A stretch of DNA of 64,000 bases from positions 1 through 64,000 of the forward strand of contig CANQWQ010000005.1 of assembly GCA_947627595.1 (NCBI GenBank). Reading direction: 5' to 3'. Numbering within the stretch: the stretch's first letter is position 1; every line of letters begins with the position of its first letter. Position numbers and translations under genes: made by a program. Of this stretch, positions 1 to 13,223 are shown piece after piece. The notes beneath the pieces are model-generated. The model searched no databases. It was given only the letters and a program-made list of their open reading frames with translations, and was not told where the DNA came from. This DNA is from an uncultured Clostridia bacterium (GTDB taxonomy: Bacteria; Bacillota; Clostridia; TANB77; CAG-508).

Positions 1-1096
<1,096 letters not shown>

Positions 1097-1343
1097 AATT
1101 TTATTCAAGTTTTATTTAGCTCTTAATTATTTTTACTTTTCTTCAAAGTTTTATTTCAAAGGATATTTACACTATTTTTTCATTTATTGTTTATTTTTCA
1201 AGGTACTTCCTTTTCGATTTATAACTTCGTCTTGCTATGTTACACTCGCTCGAAACGCGGTTACATACACCTCGTATGCGCCCTTGCCTTTCTCACTTCG
1301 TGTGCCTTGCAATACTCGTTCTAAATCAAAAATACATAATAAA
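1097..1343 (-). promoter_or_regulatory. 16S rRNA leader with boxA-like element and serial small hairpins
   Basis: This 250-base stretch holds no protein gene. Next to the 16S it contains, on the minus strand, ACCTTGAAAAATAAACAATA (about 1184-1203), which resembles the boxA-like leader (CTTTGAAAACTAAACAA) found before Bacillus rRNA genes. Further upstream (1220-1320) several short motifs of the type ACGARG recur every 18-26 bases within small inverted repeats, for example CATAC/GTATG. These are probably RNA processing or antitermination structures; that role is inference. Confidence 0.6.
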
Positions 1344-1374
1344 AATCTCGCTCCGATTTGCTCGGAACGAGATT
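1336..1374 (-). terminator. Hairpin with U-tract downstream of recD2
   Basis: A 13-bp stem (arms 1344-1356 and 1362-1374, one G:U pair, loop TTTGC) is followed on the minus strand by ATTTTTATTATG. It fits the terminator of the recD2 operon, which ends at 1485. It also directly abuts the -10 box of the rRNA promoter. Confidence 0.7.
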
Positions 1375-1375
1375 T

Positions 1376-1404
1376 ATTATACTACTTGTGTTTCATTTTG
1401 TCAA
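1376..1404 (-). promoter_or_regulatory. Consensus sigma-70 promoter for the rRNA operon
   Basis: On the minus strand TTGACA (1404-1399) and TATAAT (1381-1376) are both perfect and separated by 17 bases. The promoter points toward the 16S gene. Its expected start site, about 1369, falls inside the hairpin at 1344-1374. Confidence 0.75.
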
Positions 1405-1484
1405 CGACTTTTTCAAAAATTTTACAAAAATTTTACTTTTCTTTTAAAAAGTAAAAATAAGCTGCAAAAATTCGCTTATTTCTA

Positions 1485-3715
1485 CTAATTTAAGTTGTCT
1501 AATTTATATAAAAGGCCAGTGTTTCTTTTCTGAACATCTATGTTATTTATCATAGTTTCAATTGTTCTACTATTACTAATAGTAATCAATAATTTTTTTG
1601 CTCTAGTCATTCCAGTATATAATAAATTTCTCGTAAGCAACATATTTGAAACCCACGGAATAACCATTATTACAACATCAAATTCACTTCCGTTGAGCTT
1701 TATGTATTGTTATTGCATATGCAAGTTCTAACTCATCAAGTTCAGAAAAATCGTACCAAGCTGTTTTGTCATCATCAAATTCTATTTCAATGTTTTTAGC
1801 TTGCATATCTATTTTAGTTATTCTTCCAAGTTCTCCATTAAATATTCCTGTTCCATTTTCATAAGTTTTATAATCAATTTTTGAATTCTTTTCCCAATAA
1901 ATATCATAATTGTTTTTGATTTGCATAACTCTATCGCCTTCACGAAACAAGATTTGACCATATTGTTTCTCAAGCTTTTCAGGAGATTTAGGATTTAGTT
2001 CATTTTGCAAACTATTATTTAATTCCTTTGTTCCTAAAATTCCCTTTTTAGTTGGAGTTAATACTTGAATATTCTTGAAAAAGTCATAATTTCCATAGTT
2101 TTTAAGTCTTCCATTACTTAATGATAAAACTTGATTTAACATTTTATCTTGAAATTGTTCATTTATAAAAAAGAAGTCATCTAAACTATCTTTATTATAT
2201 TCATTTCCTATAAAGCTTATTCCTTGATTTACATTGTGTGAATTAACAATTATTTTGCTCTTTGCAGCTTGTCTAAAAATTTGATTAAGTGCAACTGTCG
2301 CAAATTTACCAGAATCAATTAGATCTTGTAAAACAGAACCAGGTCCAACTGCTGGAAGTTGATTACTATCACCTACAAGGACTACTTTACTTCCTAAATA
2401 AATCGCTTTAACAATATAGTTCATAAGAAAGCTATCAACCATGCTCATTTCATCAATTACAATAACATCAGCATCAATTGGAGTTATATTCACATCAATA
2501 TTATGAAGTTTGTCATCTTCGATTTTTCCAATTTCCAAAAGACGATGAATTGTTTTTGCATCTTCATCAGTAGCTTCACTCATCTTTTTAGCAGCTCTGC
2601 CTGTTGGAGCACATAATACAACTTTTCTTCCATGTGATTTATATATCTCAAGCAACACCTTAATAATTGTAGTTTTTCCAGTTCCAGGACCACCAGTAAT
2701 AATTGCAACATTATTATCATTTATTTGATTAATTGCTTCAATTTGTTTTTCAGAAAGTTTTATTCCTAATATTTTTTCTTGAGAATTAATATCTTTTTCA
2801 AATGACTTCATAAACTTTATATTTTTTGAATTATTAATTGCTATAAGCCTTTCAGAGATATTCTTCTCTAATTTATACATTGGAAATAAATAAACCCAAG
2901 TTCCTTCATCTTCTCTTTCTTCTAATATAATCTCATCTTGAACTTTTAAATTTATCAAATTATTTTCAATCTCTTCTTCAGTTACTTCTAAATTTTGAGA
3001 AAGAAATTCTTCTAAGTTTTCCTTTTTAACACATGTATTTCCATTATAACTACTAACTAGAAGTGCATATTTTATCCCACTTCTTATTCTATCATCATTA
3101 TTTTTAGGAATTCCAAGTTCAAGAGCAATTCTATCGATTTTATTAAAATCAACTCCATAAACTATATCTATTAATATATAAGGATTTTCTTGAATTTTCT
3201 CTACTGCATCTTTTCCTAGAACATCATATACTTTCTTGCTATTATTACTGCTAACTCCGAATTTTTCTAGAAATCCAACGATTTGCCAAAGTTCCCACTT
3301 TTCATTAAATTCTTCACCTATTTCATAAGCTCGATCTTTACTAATTCCTTTAACTTCAGCTAAACGCAATGGTTCAAATTTAAAAATATTAATTGTATCT
3401 TCGCCAAATTTTTTAATTATTCTTTTAGCTGTAGCTGGGCCAACACCTCTAATTGCTCCGGCTAGCTAAATATTTTTCTAAAGCTTGACTATCTTCTGGC
3501 ATCAATTTTTCAAATGTATCAATTTTAAATTGTTCACCATAATCTTGATGAGTAACCATTTTTCCAAACAACTTTAGGGTATCTCCCTCTTCTATAAAAG
3601 GTAGATACCCTACAACTGTTATAAAATCACCATTATCTTGTTCAAGCTCGGCAACTGTATAACTGTTAGAATCATTTCTGTATATAATTTCAACAATTTG
3701 CCCTTTAATCTCCAC
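1485..3715 (-). CDS. recD2: RecD2-type 5'-3' DNA helicase, read through two +1 CGG sites
   Basis: ATP-dependent SF1 helicase of the RecD2/YrrC family, used in DNA repair without RecBC. The zero frame is broken twice. At CGG 3458-3460 and again at CGG 1690-1692 one extra C precedes a GGA glycine codon. Skipping each C gives a continuous protein of about 742 residues, the normal family length. Visible parts are the N-terminal OB-like region, the helix-hairpin-helix region restored by the first shift (SGAIRGVGP), Walker A GGPGTGKTT (about residues 342-350), Walker B IDEMSMVD (about 417), the motif HKAQGSEFD restored by the second shift, and the C-terminal YTGMTRAKK. The start is GTG at 3715, 28 bases after dnaJ, so it probably belongs to the heat-shock operon. 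Alternative: a pseudogene, judged unlikely because every motif is intact. Confidence 0.92.
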
Positions 3716-3742
3716 TATTATTTCTTTTCCTTCTTAATTATA

Positions 3743-4894
3743 TTATCCAAAAATTCCTCGTTTTTTCAAAGGTGGTTGTTCATTCATTGTTTTAGCTAAT
3801 TCAACAAGCAAGTTTCTCTGCTCTGCCGTCAATCTTTTTGGAACCTGAACAACAACTGTAAAAACAAAATCACCTCTCCAATTTCCACTAATGCTTTTGA
3901 AGCCCTTGTTTTTAATTGAAAATTTTGTATTTGTAGCAGTTCCTTCTGGAATAACATATTTTTCTTTTGTTCCGTCAACCATAGGAATTTCAATCTCTCC
4001 ACCTAAAGTTGCCATTGTAAAAGTTATTGGAACTTCACAAAGAACATGTTCTGCTCTTCTAGAATATACACTGTCTTTTTTAACTCTAACTACTATGTAT
4101 AAATCTCCATTTGGACCGCCATTTTTTCCTGGCTCTCCTTCATTTTTCAAGACTATAGTTTGACCATCATCAATTCCTTCTGGAATTTTAATTTTAAGTC
4201 TTTTAGTTTTCTTAACTGTTCCTTTTCCTCTACAAGTTGGGCATGGGTTTGAAATTATAGTTCCTAAACCACCACAAGCTGAGCAAGTTCTCTGTGTAGC
4301 AACTTGGCCAAATAGCGTAGAAGACACTTGTCTTATAGTTCCTTTTCCACCACAAGCTGTACACTTAGTAGGAGAAGTTCCTTTTGCACAACCATTACCA
4401 TTACAATCAGGACAAACTTCATTTCTATTAATTGATATTTCTTTTTCAATTCCTGTATATGATTCTTTAAAAGTTATATCAATTCCAACTTTTAAATCTG
4501 CTCCTTTTGTAACAGTATTTCTGCTTCTTGAGCTTCCTCCTCTTCTTTCTCCACCAAAGAATGAAGAGAATATATCTCCCAAATCACTAAAGTCGCTAAA
4601 ACCACTAAACCCATCGAAGCCAGAGCCATACGAATAATATCCGCCACCATTAGCTCCGCCCATGTTAGGACCATCAAAGCCATAAGTGTCATATAGTTTT
4701 CTTTTTTGTTTGTCTGATAATGTTTCGTATGCCTCATTAACTTCTTTGAATTTTTGTTCTGCTTCTTCTTTATTATCAGGATTGGCATCAGGATGATATT
4801 TTTTTGCGAGTCTTCTATAGGCTTTTTTAAGTTCATCATCAGTAGCTGTTTTTGAAACGCCTAGAACCTCATAATAATCTCTTTTCTCTGCCAT
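3743..4894 (-). CDS. dnaJ: Chaperone DnaJ (Hsp40)
   Basis: Co-chaperone that delivers unfolded proteins to DnaK and stimulates its ATPase in the cytoplasm. At 383 residues it has the family's usual length. It shows the J domain with HPD (about residues 34-36), a Gly/Phe-rich linker (about 75-125) ending in a serine/arginine stretch, four CxxCxGxG zinc-binding repeats (about 150-215) and the C-terminal peptide-binding domain. The start ATG at 4894 follows a GAAGGG ribosome site. It lies 18 bases after dnaK and is followed by recD2. Confidence 0.98.
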   Translation of the reverse strand: MAEKRDYYEVLGVSKTATDDELKKAYRRLAKKYHPDANPDNKEEAEQKFKEVNEAYETLSDKQKRKLYDTYGFDGPNMGGANGGGYYSYGSGFDGFSGFSDFSDLGDIFSSFFGGERRGGSSRSRNTVTKGADLKVGIDITFKESYTGIEKEISINRNEVCPDCNGNGCAKGTSPTKCTACGGKGTIRQVSSTLFGQVATQRTCSACGGLGTIISNPCPTCRGKGTVKKTKRLKIKIPEGIDDGQTIVLKNEGEPGKNGGPNGDLYIVVRVKKDSVYSRRAEHVLCEVPITFTMATLGGEIEIPMVDGTKEKYVIPEGTATNTKFSIKNKGFKSISGNWRGDFVFTVVVQVPKRLTAEQRNLLVELAKTMNEQPPLKKRGIFG

Positions 4895-4912
4895 CTAATT
4901 TCCCTTCTTAAA

Positions 4913-7314
<2,402 letters not shown>

Positions 7315-7340
7315 TGTTTCCCTCCTCTCGTTAAATCATT

Positions 7341-8382
7341 CTATGAATAATTTTTTCCTTTTTTGAAATCATCATTTAGCTTTTTACTAATATATTTCAT
7401 AACAGTAATTACTTTTGAATAATCCATTCTAGTAGGACCAATTATTCCAATTGTTCCAATATCTTTTCCTTCTATTAAATGATTAAAAGTAATTAAACTA
7501 AAGTTCTTAAGTTCTTCTTTTTCTGATTCTTCACCTATATAAACATTTATATCTTGCTCAATTTTAGAATCAGTATTCATTACATCTGACACTATATCTT
7601 TTGAATTTAATACATTTAAAAATTCTTTAGCAATATCAGTGTTTTGAAATTCTGGCATATCTACAACACTGTTTGTTCCTTCTAAGTAAAACTTTCCGCC
7701 AGTTTCTTTTAAAAGTTTATTTATTTCTTTAATTATTTTCTTAATAATTTCAATTCCTGTTTTCATTTCAGCTGTAATAAATTCTTCAATTGGAATATTT
7801 ATTTCATCTAAAGATTTTCCAACTAATTTACTTTTGAAAATCACAGTTAAATCATCAACTTGTTCTTGAGAAATATTTTCATCAAATTTAATTATTGACT
7901 CTCTAATTATTCCTGAATCTGTAAGAATTACAGCCATTAAAAGTCTAGCACCTAGCAAAATAAACTTTATATCAACTATCACATGTTTATCTACATGTGG
8001 GCCAATTGCAACTGTAGTATAATGTGTAACTTCAGATAATGTTGTAGTAGCAATTTTTGTAAGTTCCTCTAAATCATTTACTTTTTGTTCTAATTTTTCT
8101 TTTATATAAGCAATCTCGGCTCTTGAAAGTGAATCTTCTCTAAGAAGCTCATCAACATAGTATCTATAGCCCTTTTGTGAAGGAATTCTACCGACTTGAT
8201 GTATGAGTTTTTTCTAAGAAGCCAATTTTTTCAAGTTCTGCCATATCGTTTCTAATTGTAGCACTACTACAATCAAGATATTCTTTTTCAAGTAAACTTC
8301 CAGAACTAACTGGCTCAGCAGTCTGAATATATTCGTCTACTATTGCTCCAAGGATTTTCTTTTTTCTTTCATCTAATTTCAT
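7341..8382 (-). CDS. hrcA: Heat-inducible repressor HrcA, read through one +1 CGG site
   Basis: Repressor of the dnaK operon that binds the CIRCE operator. The zero frame stops at 8188, straight after CGG (8191-8193). Skipping the C at 8193 turns AGT CGG TAG into AGT GGT AGA and gives the conserved HrcA motif SSGRIPS followed by KGYRYYVDE. The joined protein has about 346 residues, the normal length. The N-terminal winged helix (1-62) and the GAF-like and dimerisation domains are intact. The start is ATG at 8382 behind AAAGG; the frame extends further upstream but without a ribosome site. CIRCE lies at 8421-8447. Loss of HrcA would derepress the operon, so correct recoding here matters to the cell. 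Confidence 0.95.
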
Positions 8383-8420
8383 GTTTTTAATTCCTTTATT
8401 TATTTTTTCGTAAAATAAAA

Positions 8421-8447
8421 TTAGCAATCCTTATCTTGGACTGCTAA
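8421..8447 (-). promoter_or_regulatory. CIRCE operator for HrcA
   Basis: On the minus strand TTAGCAGTC, nine bases, GATTGCTAA. The CIRCE consensus is TTAGCACTC-N9-GAGTGCTAA, so each arm has one mismatch. It lies between the hrcA promoter and the hrcA start, where HrcA would block transcription of the whole operon. Confidence 0.93.
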
Positions 8448-8448
8448 T

Positions 8449-8477
8449 ATATTATATCTTTTTATTTACTTTGTCAA
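8449..8477 (-). promoter_or_regulatory. Promoter of the hrcA-grpE-dnaK-dnaJ-recD2 operon
   Basis: TTGACA (8477-8472) and TAATAT (8454-8449) with a 17-base spacer on the minus strand. The start site would fall at the upstream edge of the CIRCE element. Confidence 0.8.
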
Positions 8478-8496
8478 TAGCTTTATTAAAAAATTT

Positions 8497-8649
8497 TTAT
8501 TGTCTAAAAATGTTTTCAACTTTTTCTTCTAATTGTTTATTTTTTTCTTTCAATTCGCTAGAAATCTTTTTTAAAGCTTCAATATCTTCAGTATCAACAT
8601 TAATCATTTTTCCATTATACATGACATTTCCAAATAATTCTTCTTTCAT
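8497..8649 (-). CDS. Small acidic/charged protein of 50 residues, unknown
   Basis: A short frame of 50 codons beginning MKEELFGNVMYNGKMIN and ending NIFRQ. It has a good AAGGAG ribosome site and starts 18 bases after the stop of the 581-residue gene upstream, so it is the third gene of that operon. Residues 20-48 are Glu/Lys-rich and predicted to form one amphipathic or coiled-coil helix. It has no signal peptide or membrane segment. I do not recognise a family. It could be a small partner of the two larger unknown proteins. Confidence 0.7.
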   Translation of the reverse strand: MKEELFGNVMYNGKMINVDTEDIEALKKISSELKEKNKQLEEKVENIFRQ

Positions 8650-8667
8650 TTGTAATACTCCTTAAAA

Positions 8668-10413
8668 TTATTCTCTATCAGGATTTTCAGGTCCTTCAGG
8701 TTCACTGAAAGTTTTATCAAATCTTCTTTGATCTTTATCTCTAGCGTTTTCAAGTTCTGGTAACAATAATCCTCTAGCTCTTTTAATAACTCCTTTAGAA
8801 CTCTTTTCACCTTCTGAAATAACTTTGCTAAGTCCAGCTTTATTTAAAGCATCAACTTTTCTTCTAGCCATTTTCAAAGCAATTTCTCTTTTCTTTGAGT
8901 CACTTCTGCTTAAACCATCTTCAGATCTTTCTTTTGAGTCATATCCTCTAACTATATCTCGTAATTGTGCAAGTTGACCTTTAACTTGACTTGCAAGTAA
9001 CATTTTATGTGTAACTTGAACTTCTTCAGCAACATTTTGAGTAGCTGTAAAAGCTCCATAGTCTTCTTCTATTTCTGATTGGCGAATATCCAAATTATCG
9101 AAATCAACAATATCTGGATTTGCCTTTATAAATTCAGTTAACTTATATCCTTTAGAGTCTGTTGGAAGATCAATTTCACCTGTTTTACTTCTATTTAAAG
9201 CTAACTGTCTAGATAATTCTATTAATTCTGCATCAGACAAATCTGTAAGTCTGTCCATTTCAGCTTTTTGTGAAAATAATTTAACTATATTTTCTTGACC
9301 AGGTCTAATTTCACCTTTTTCATCAAAAACTACACTTTGGAAAATAGAATATTTTGGTAAAACTAGTTTTCCACTTTCATCTAACGTAGCATCTTGAAGA
9401 GCATATTGGATTTCTTCTTCTAATTCACTTTCTGGAATATCTGTAAGTCTTTCTTGTCCGAATTTTCTAAGTTCTTCAGCAAAATATTCTTTCTTAAAAA
9501 TACCTTGAACAGAACCTTTTAATCCATCTAATAATTCTCTTCCTTTTTCATCTAAAGTTTCTTCAAAATTAGCTAAACCTTCTTCATCTAATTCACCTCT
9601 AGACATTTGTCCATATGTATCAGCAATATCTTCTGGAATATTTTCATTTCTAGAATTTCTACCACTTAATGTTTGTTTAGCTTTACTTAAATCTTCTAAA
9701 ACTTTATCTAATTTCATTGTAGATTTAGTAATTAATCTTTTATTCTTTGACAATAATTCTGGTGGAACTTCTCCAGGAGCATTTAACATTCTAGAAGTTA
9801 ATTTAAAATAACCTAATTTCAAAGTTTTCTTGATTTTTCCGTCTTCTTTCTTTTCAGGTTGTTTTCCACTTTTAGCTTTTTCTGTTTTTTTGTCAGTTCT
9901 TCTTGTAGCCTTCTTCTCAGGTTTTATACCTAATTCTTCTCTAACTGATTTTTGCTCTCTTATATATCTAAATTTATCATGATATTTTTTTCTATATTCC
10001 ATTAGCTTTCTATCAGATGTTTGTCTATCAACTGCTTTACTAAATTCTGAAGTATCAACATAAGTAACTCCAATTCTTCTATAAAAATCAGCTAATTCTC
10101 CGCTTTTTTGATGAGAAAATACTGGTTTACTATGTTCTCCGACATCTCTTTCTCTTATTCCTAAATCTCTAATAATAGCATTTACATAATCATTAGCATC
10201 AGTTGATCTACTAGTAGAATATCTTAAAATTAGATTAGTTATTTCTTTTTTACCTTCTCGTGTTGGTTGTTTTGAATAATCAACTATTGAAGAAACAAGC
10301 TCTGTTTTAAAATCATCCCAACGATCACTGCTATCTAGTGTACCTTTTAATTTATCAGCCATAGCAGTTTCTCTAGATAAATAAGTTTTAACAGCTAATT
10401 TAGTTACCGCCAT
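8668..10413 (-). CDS. Unknown 581-residue highly charged cytoplasmic protein
   Basis: I do not recognise this family. The protein has no signal peptide or membrane segment. It is rich in Lys, Glu, Arg and Asp, with a lysine-rich, poorly ordered segment (about residues 160-205) and long helical stretches on both sides. It ends in an acidic Pro/Glu tail. ATG at 10413 has AGGAGG five bases upstream, and that AGGAGG overlaps the TAG stop of the preceding gene once its CGG site is read with a +1 shift. It is co-transcribed with the gene at 10423 and the 50-residue gene at 8497. Confidence 0.85.
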   Translation of the reverse strand: MAVTKLAVKTYLSRETAMADKLKGTLDSSDRWDDFKTELVSSIVDYSKQPTREGKKEITNLILRYSTSRSTDANDYVNAIIRDLGIRERDVGEHSKPVFSHQKSGELADFYRRIGVTYVDTSEFSKAVDRQTSDRKLMEYRKKYHDKFRYIREQKSVREELGIKPEKKATRRTDKKTEKAKSGKQPEKKEDGKIKKTLKLGYFKLTSRMLNAPGEVPPELLSKNKRLITKSTMKLDKVLEDLSKAKQTLSGRNSRNENIPEDIADTYGQMSRGELDEEGLANFEETLDEKGRELLDGLKGSVQGIFKKEYFAEELRKFGQERLTDIPESELEEEIQYALQDATLDESGKLVLPKYSIFQSVVFDEKGEIRPGQENIVKLFSQKAEMDRLTDLSDAELIELSRQLALNRSKTGEIDLPTDSKGYKLTEFIKANPDIVDFDNLDIRQSEIEEDYGAFTATQNVAEEVQVTHKMLLASQVKGQLAQLRDIVRGYDSKERSEDGLSRSDSKKREIALKMARRKVDALNKAGLSKVISEGEKSSKGVIKRARGLLLPELENARDKDQRRFDKTFSEPEGPENPDRE

Positions 10414-10422
10414 ATTTTCCTC

Positions 10423-11155
10423 CTATCCGAACTTCTTCAAGTCCGTCATCTTCTATTCCTTTCATTTCTATAATATCTGCAACAAACTCAACTGTATCTT
10501 CTCTCATTTGTTCGACTAACTCATAAGAATCTATATTATTAACTAATTTATTGTATTGTTTTAAAATTTCCAAATATTTTTTTCCGCCTTTAAAAATATT
10601 TGAAATTCTGCTAAATAATCTTTGGAAAACATTTTGTTCATTAATAATTTGTAATGATTTAGAAGCAAGTTTAAATTCTTCATCTATCATCTTTTCAAAT
10701 TTTTCTTTATTTTCCTTAAATTTTAATTCGCATTTTCTAACTATTTCTTTATAAAGTTCGTTTTTCTTTTTAATACTTTCTTTCAATTCTTTATTATCAT
10801 TATTTTCATTAACTAGTTTTTGATAATTAATTATTCCAATTCTGCTATTAGTTTTAGCTTCTTGAATTTCATTTTGAATATTAACATATTGGCAATAGAA
10901 CTCATCATATACCATATGTAACTTTTGTTTATAGTGAGTTATTATTAATTCTACATCATCAAAATGGCTATCTTGTTTTTGTTCGCAATATTTTGCTTCA
11001 ACTTTTAACATATTATATAAACATTCTATTTTTTCTCTAACCATTTCTTGACTAGTTCTAATAAAAATTGATGCATCTATCTTAGCTGTAGTAGCTTCAT
11101 TCTCAGTTATTTCATTCAATGCTTTTAAAAGTTCTGAACTCACTTGCTCACTCAT
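10423..11155 (-). CDS. Unknown coiled-coil protein; end set by a +1 CGG site
   Basis: An unknown, mostly helical protein with long Lys/Glu-rich stretches (about residues 50-165) typical of coiled coil and no membrane segment. Read without a shift it runs to 10400, overlapping the next gene by 14 bases and ending VRIGGKYGGN. Near the end the codons are GAA GTT CGG ATA GG. Skipping the C at 10429 gives GTT GGA TAG, so the protein ends GLEEVG after 243 residues. Its stop then overlaps the AGGAGG of the next gene, a normal operon junction. ATG at 11155 follows AGGAGG. A TATAAT lies about 50 bases upstream. First gene of a three-gene operon. Confidence 0.85.
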
Positions 11156-11230
11156 AACTTTTCCTCCTAGGTTTTCTTATGTATCCATACACTTCTATTA
11201 TACAACAAACTAGAAAAATAATCCAGTTTT

Positions 11231-12349
11231 TTAAATAAATTCTTCAAAAATTATATTTGCTAAATCTAAACCTCTTCTAGTCATCCTAATATTGTCTAAA
11301 TCTACCTCTAACAAATCTTCATCAACTAACTTTGAAATTTCAAATCTAAAGTAAAATAATGGGTTTATTTCAAACTTTCTTTCAAATGCACTAATAGAGA
11401 CTCCTTCTAACTTTCTTAAGCCTAACATCATATATTCTTTTTTCTCGCCTTCTGGAGTTTGAACTTCATTTATAGTCACGTTTGCTTTTTGATTTACAAT
11501 ATAATCTTGCAAATTTGTAGTATTTGAATATCTTACTTTATCAAAATAAGAATGTGCTGCAACTCCAAATCCAAGATATTCTTCTTGATTCCAACAATTC
11601 AAATTATGTTTTGATTCAAATCCCTTTTTTGCAAAATTAGAAATTTCATATTGAATATATCCATTTCTTTCCAATATCTTCTTAGCTGTATCATACATAT
11701 CTCGCTCTTCATCATCTGTTGGAAGTTTATATAAATCAATTCTCATCTCTTTTTCAAGAGGTGTATTTTCCTCTAAAATCAATGAATAAAGTGAAATATG
11801 ATTTGGATTTAAAAATATAACTTTATTTAAAGAATCCACTAAATCGTCATTTGTCTGGTTTGGAAGGCCTAACATTAAATCAACATTTATATTTTCAAAG
11901 CCAACTTCTCTAGCCATTTTTAAGCAATTATAAAATTCTTCATAATTATGGATTCTTCCGATTATTTTTAATAATCTTTCACTTGAAGATTGAAGGCCAA
12001 TACTTATTCTATTAAAGCCTGCTTTATAGTATGTTTCAAGTTTTTCTTTATTTACAGTTCCAGGGTTTACCTCAATAGTTATTTCACAATCTTCTTCAAC
12101 AGTGAACTTAGTTTTGATTTTTTCTAAAACTTTTACTATTAAATCTTCTGAAATAACAGATGGTGTTCCGCCTCCAAAATAAATAGTGTTAACAGTAAAA
12201 CCAGTTTTATCACAATCTTCAATCTCTTTTAAAAGTGAATTTATATATTCATCTTGACTATCTAAACAATTCTCAAAAGATACAAAATCACAATATTTAC
12301 ATTTTCGTTTGCAAAAAGGAATATGTACATAAATTCCTATTTTTTTCAC
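11231..12349 (-). CDS. hemW: Radical SAM protein HemW (heme chaperone)
   Basis: A 372-residue HemW/HemN-like protein that binds heme and a [4Fe-4S] cluster. The radical SAM motif CKRKCKYCDF lies near residues 13-22, preceded by YVHIPF. The downstream motifs YFGGGTPS and EVNPGTV match the HemW family. These proteins are often mis-annotated as coproporphyrinogen oxidase. The start is GTG at 12349 inside TAGTG, so it overlaps the whiA stop and is translationally coupled to it. Confidence 0.93.
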   Translation of the reverse strand: MKKIGIYVHIPFCKRKCKYCDFVSFENCLDSQDEYINSLLKEIEDCDKTGFTVNTIYFGGGTPSVISEDLIVKVLEKIKTKFTVEEDCEITIEVNPGTVNKEKLETYYKAGFNRISIGLQSSSERLLKIIGRIHNYEEFYNCLKMAREVGFENINVDLMLGLPNQTNDDLVDSLNKVIFLNPNHISLYSLILEENTPLEKEMRIDLYKLPTDDEERDMYDTAKKILERNGYIQYEISNFAKKGFESKHNLNCWNQEEYLGFGVAAHSYFDKVRYSNTTNLQDYIVNQKANVTINEVQTPEGEKKEYMMLGLRKLEGVSISAFERKFEINPLFYFRFEISKLVDEDLLEVDLDNIRMTRRGLDLANIIFEEFI

Positions 12350-13209
12350 TATTTTCCACCTCTAATTTCTTCAGCAAGATTTTGAATTTTTTTAAGTCTA
12401 TGATTTATTCCTGATTTTCCAATAGGCTCTGAAAGCATTTCTCCAAGCTCTTTTAAAGAACTTTCTGGATGCTCTACTCTTAAATATGCTACTTCTCTTA
12501 CTTCTGGTCCTAATTCTTCAAGTTTATTCATTTTTTGTAAAAACTTAATATCTTCTATTTGGCTAACAGCAGCATTTACAGTTTTATTAAGATTAGCAGT
12601 TTCACAATTAACCATTCTGTTTACATTATTTTTCATTTCTTTAAAAACTCTAATATCTTCTAATTTTAGAACTGCTTTGTTTGCGCCTATACAAGCTAAG
12701 AAAGTTGAAACTTGATCAGCTTCTTTTATATACAACATGAATTTATCTTTATATTTTATATTTTTAAACTCAACTCCATAATCTTTAGCTAAATTTGAAA
12801 TATAATTTGCATTCTTCTCATCACCAAAAATTATCTCCAAATGATAACTTTTCTCAGGATCTGTGCAAGAGCCTGCACCCAAAAAGCTTCCTCTTAAAAT
12901 AGTTTTCTTAACATCATCTTTCAAATTTGTAGCAAACCCTGAAAAAATGTCTTGAATATCACTGTTTGAAATTCTAGCTACAAAGCACTTTCCTCTAGTT
13001 TCTGGCTCATATTCTATTTTTAAATTAAATAAAATTTTGAAGAATCTTTCAATATTATAATCATTTTCTGTGACGAACTCTATATATTTTCCGTCACTTA
13101 CAGTGTTTCCAGTCAATATATAGCCTAAAAATTCTGATTTTAAAAGCTCATCATTTTTCCAATTATTAAAATTACTTAATTCTTCTTTAACATCATAGGA
13201 ATATGACAT
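12349..13209 (-). CDS. whiA: DNA-binding regulator WhiA
   Basis: WhiA, a conserved Gram-positive protein with an N-terminal LAGLIDADG-like domain (about 1-190; RGSFLGAGSC is the family hallmark) and a C-terminal helix-turn-helix (about 220-286, with SSLKELGE and GINHRLKKI). It regulates cell division and sporulation-type genes in other Gram-positives. The 286 residues are slightly short of the usual 300-320. ATG at 13209 follows AAGGAGG. The usual neighbours yvcJ/rapZ and yvcK are absent here; it sits between prmC and hemW. Confidence 0.95.
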   Translation of the reverse strand: MSYSYDVKEELSNFNNWKNDELLKSEFLGYILTGNTVSDGKYIEFVTENDYNIERFFKILFNLKIEYEPETRGKCFVARISNSDIQDIFSGFATNLKDDVKKTILRGSFLGAGSCTDPEKSYHLEIIFGDEKNANYISNLAKDYGVEFKNIKYKDKFMLYIKEADQVSTFLACIGANKAVLKLEDIRVFKEMKNNVNRMVNCETANLNKTVNAAVSQIEDIKFLQKMNKLEELGPEVREVAYLRVEHPESSLKELGEMLSEPIGKSGINHRLKKIQNLAEEIRGGK

Positions 13210-13223
13210 TTTTTCCTCCTTTG

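Noticed and set aside
4492..4839. Second minus-strand frame inside dnaJ
   Set aside because: It is a shifted frame over the J and Gly/Phe-rich regions, with a repetitive Ile/Lys composition and no ribosome site.
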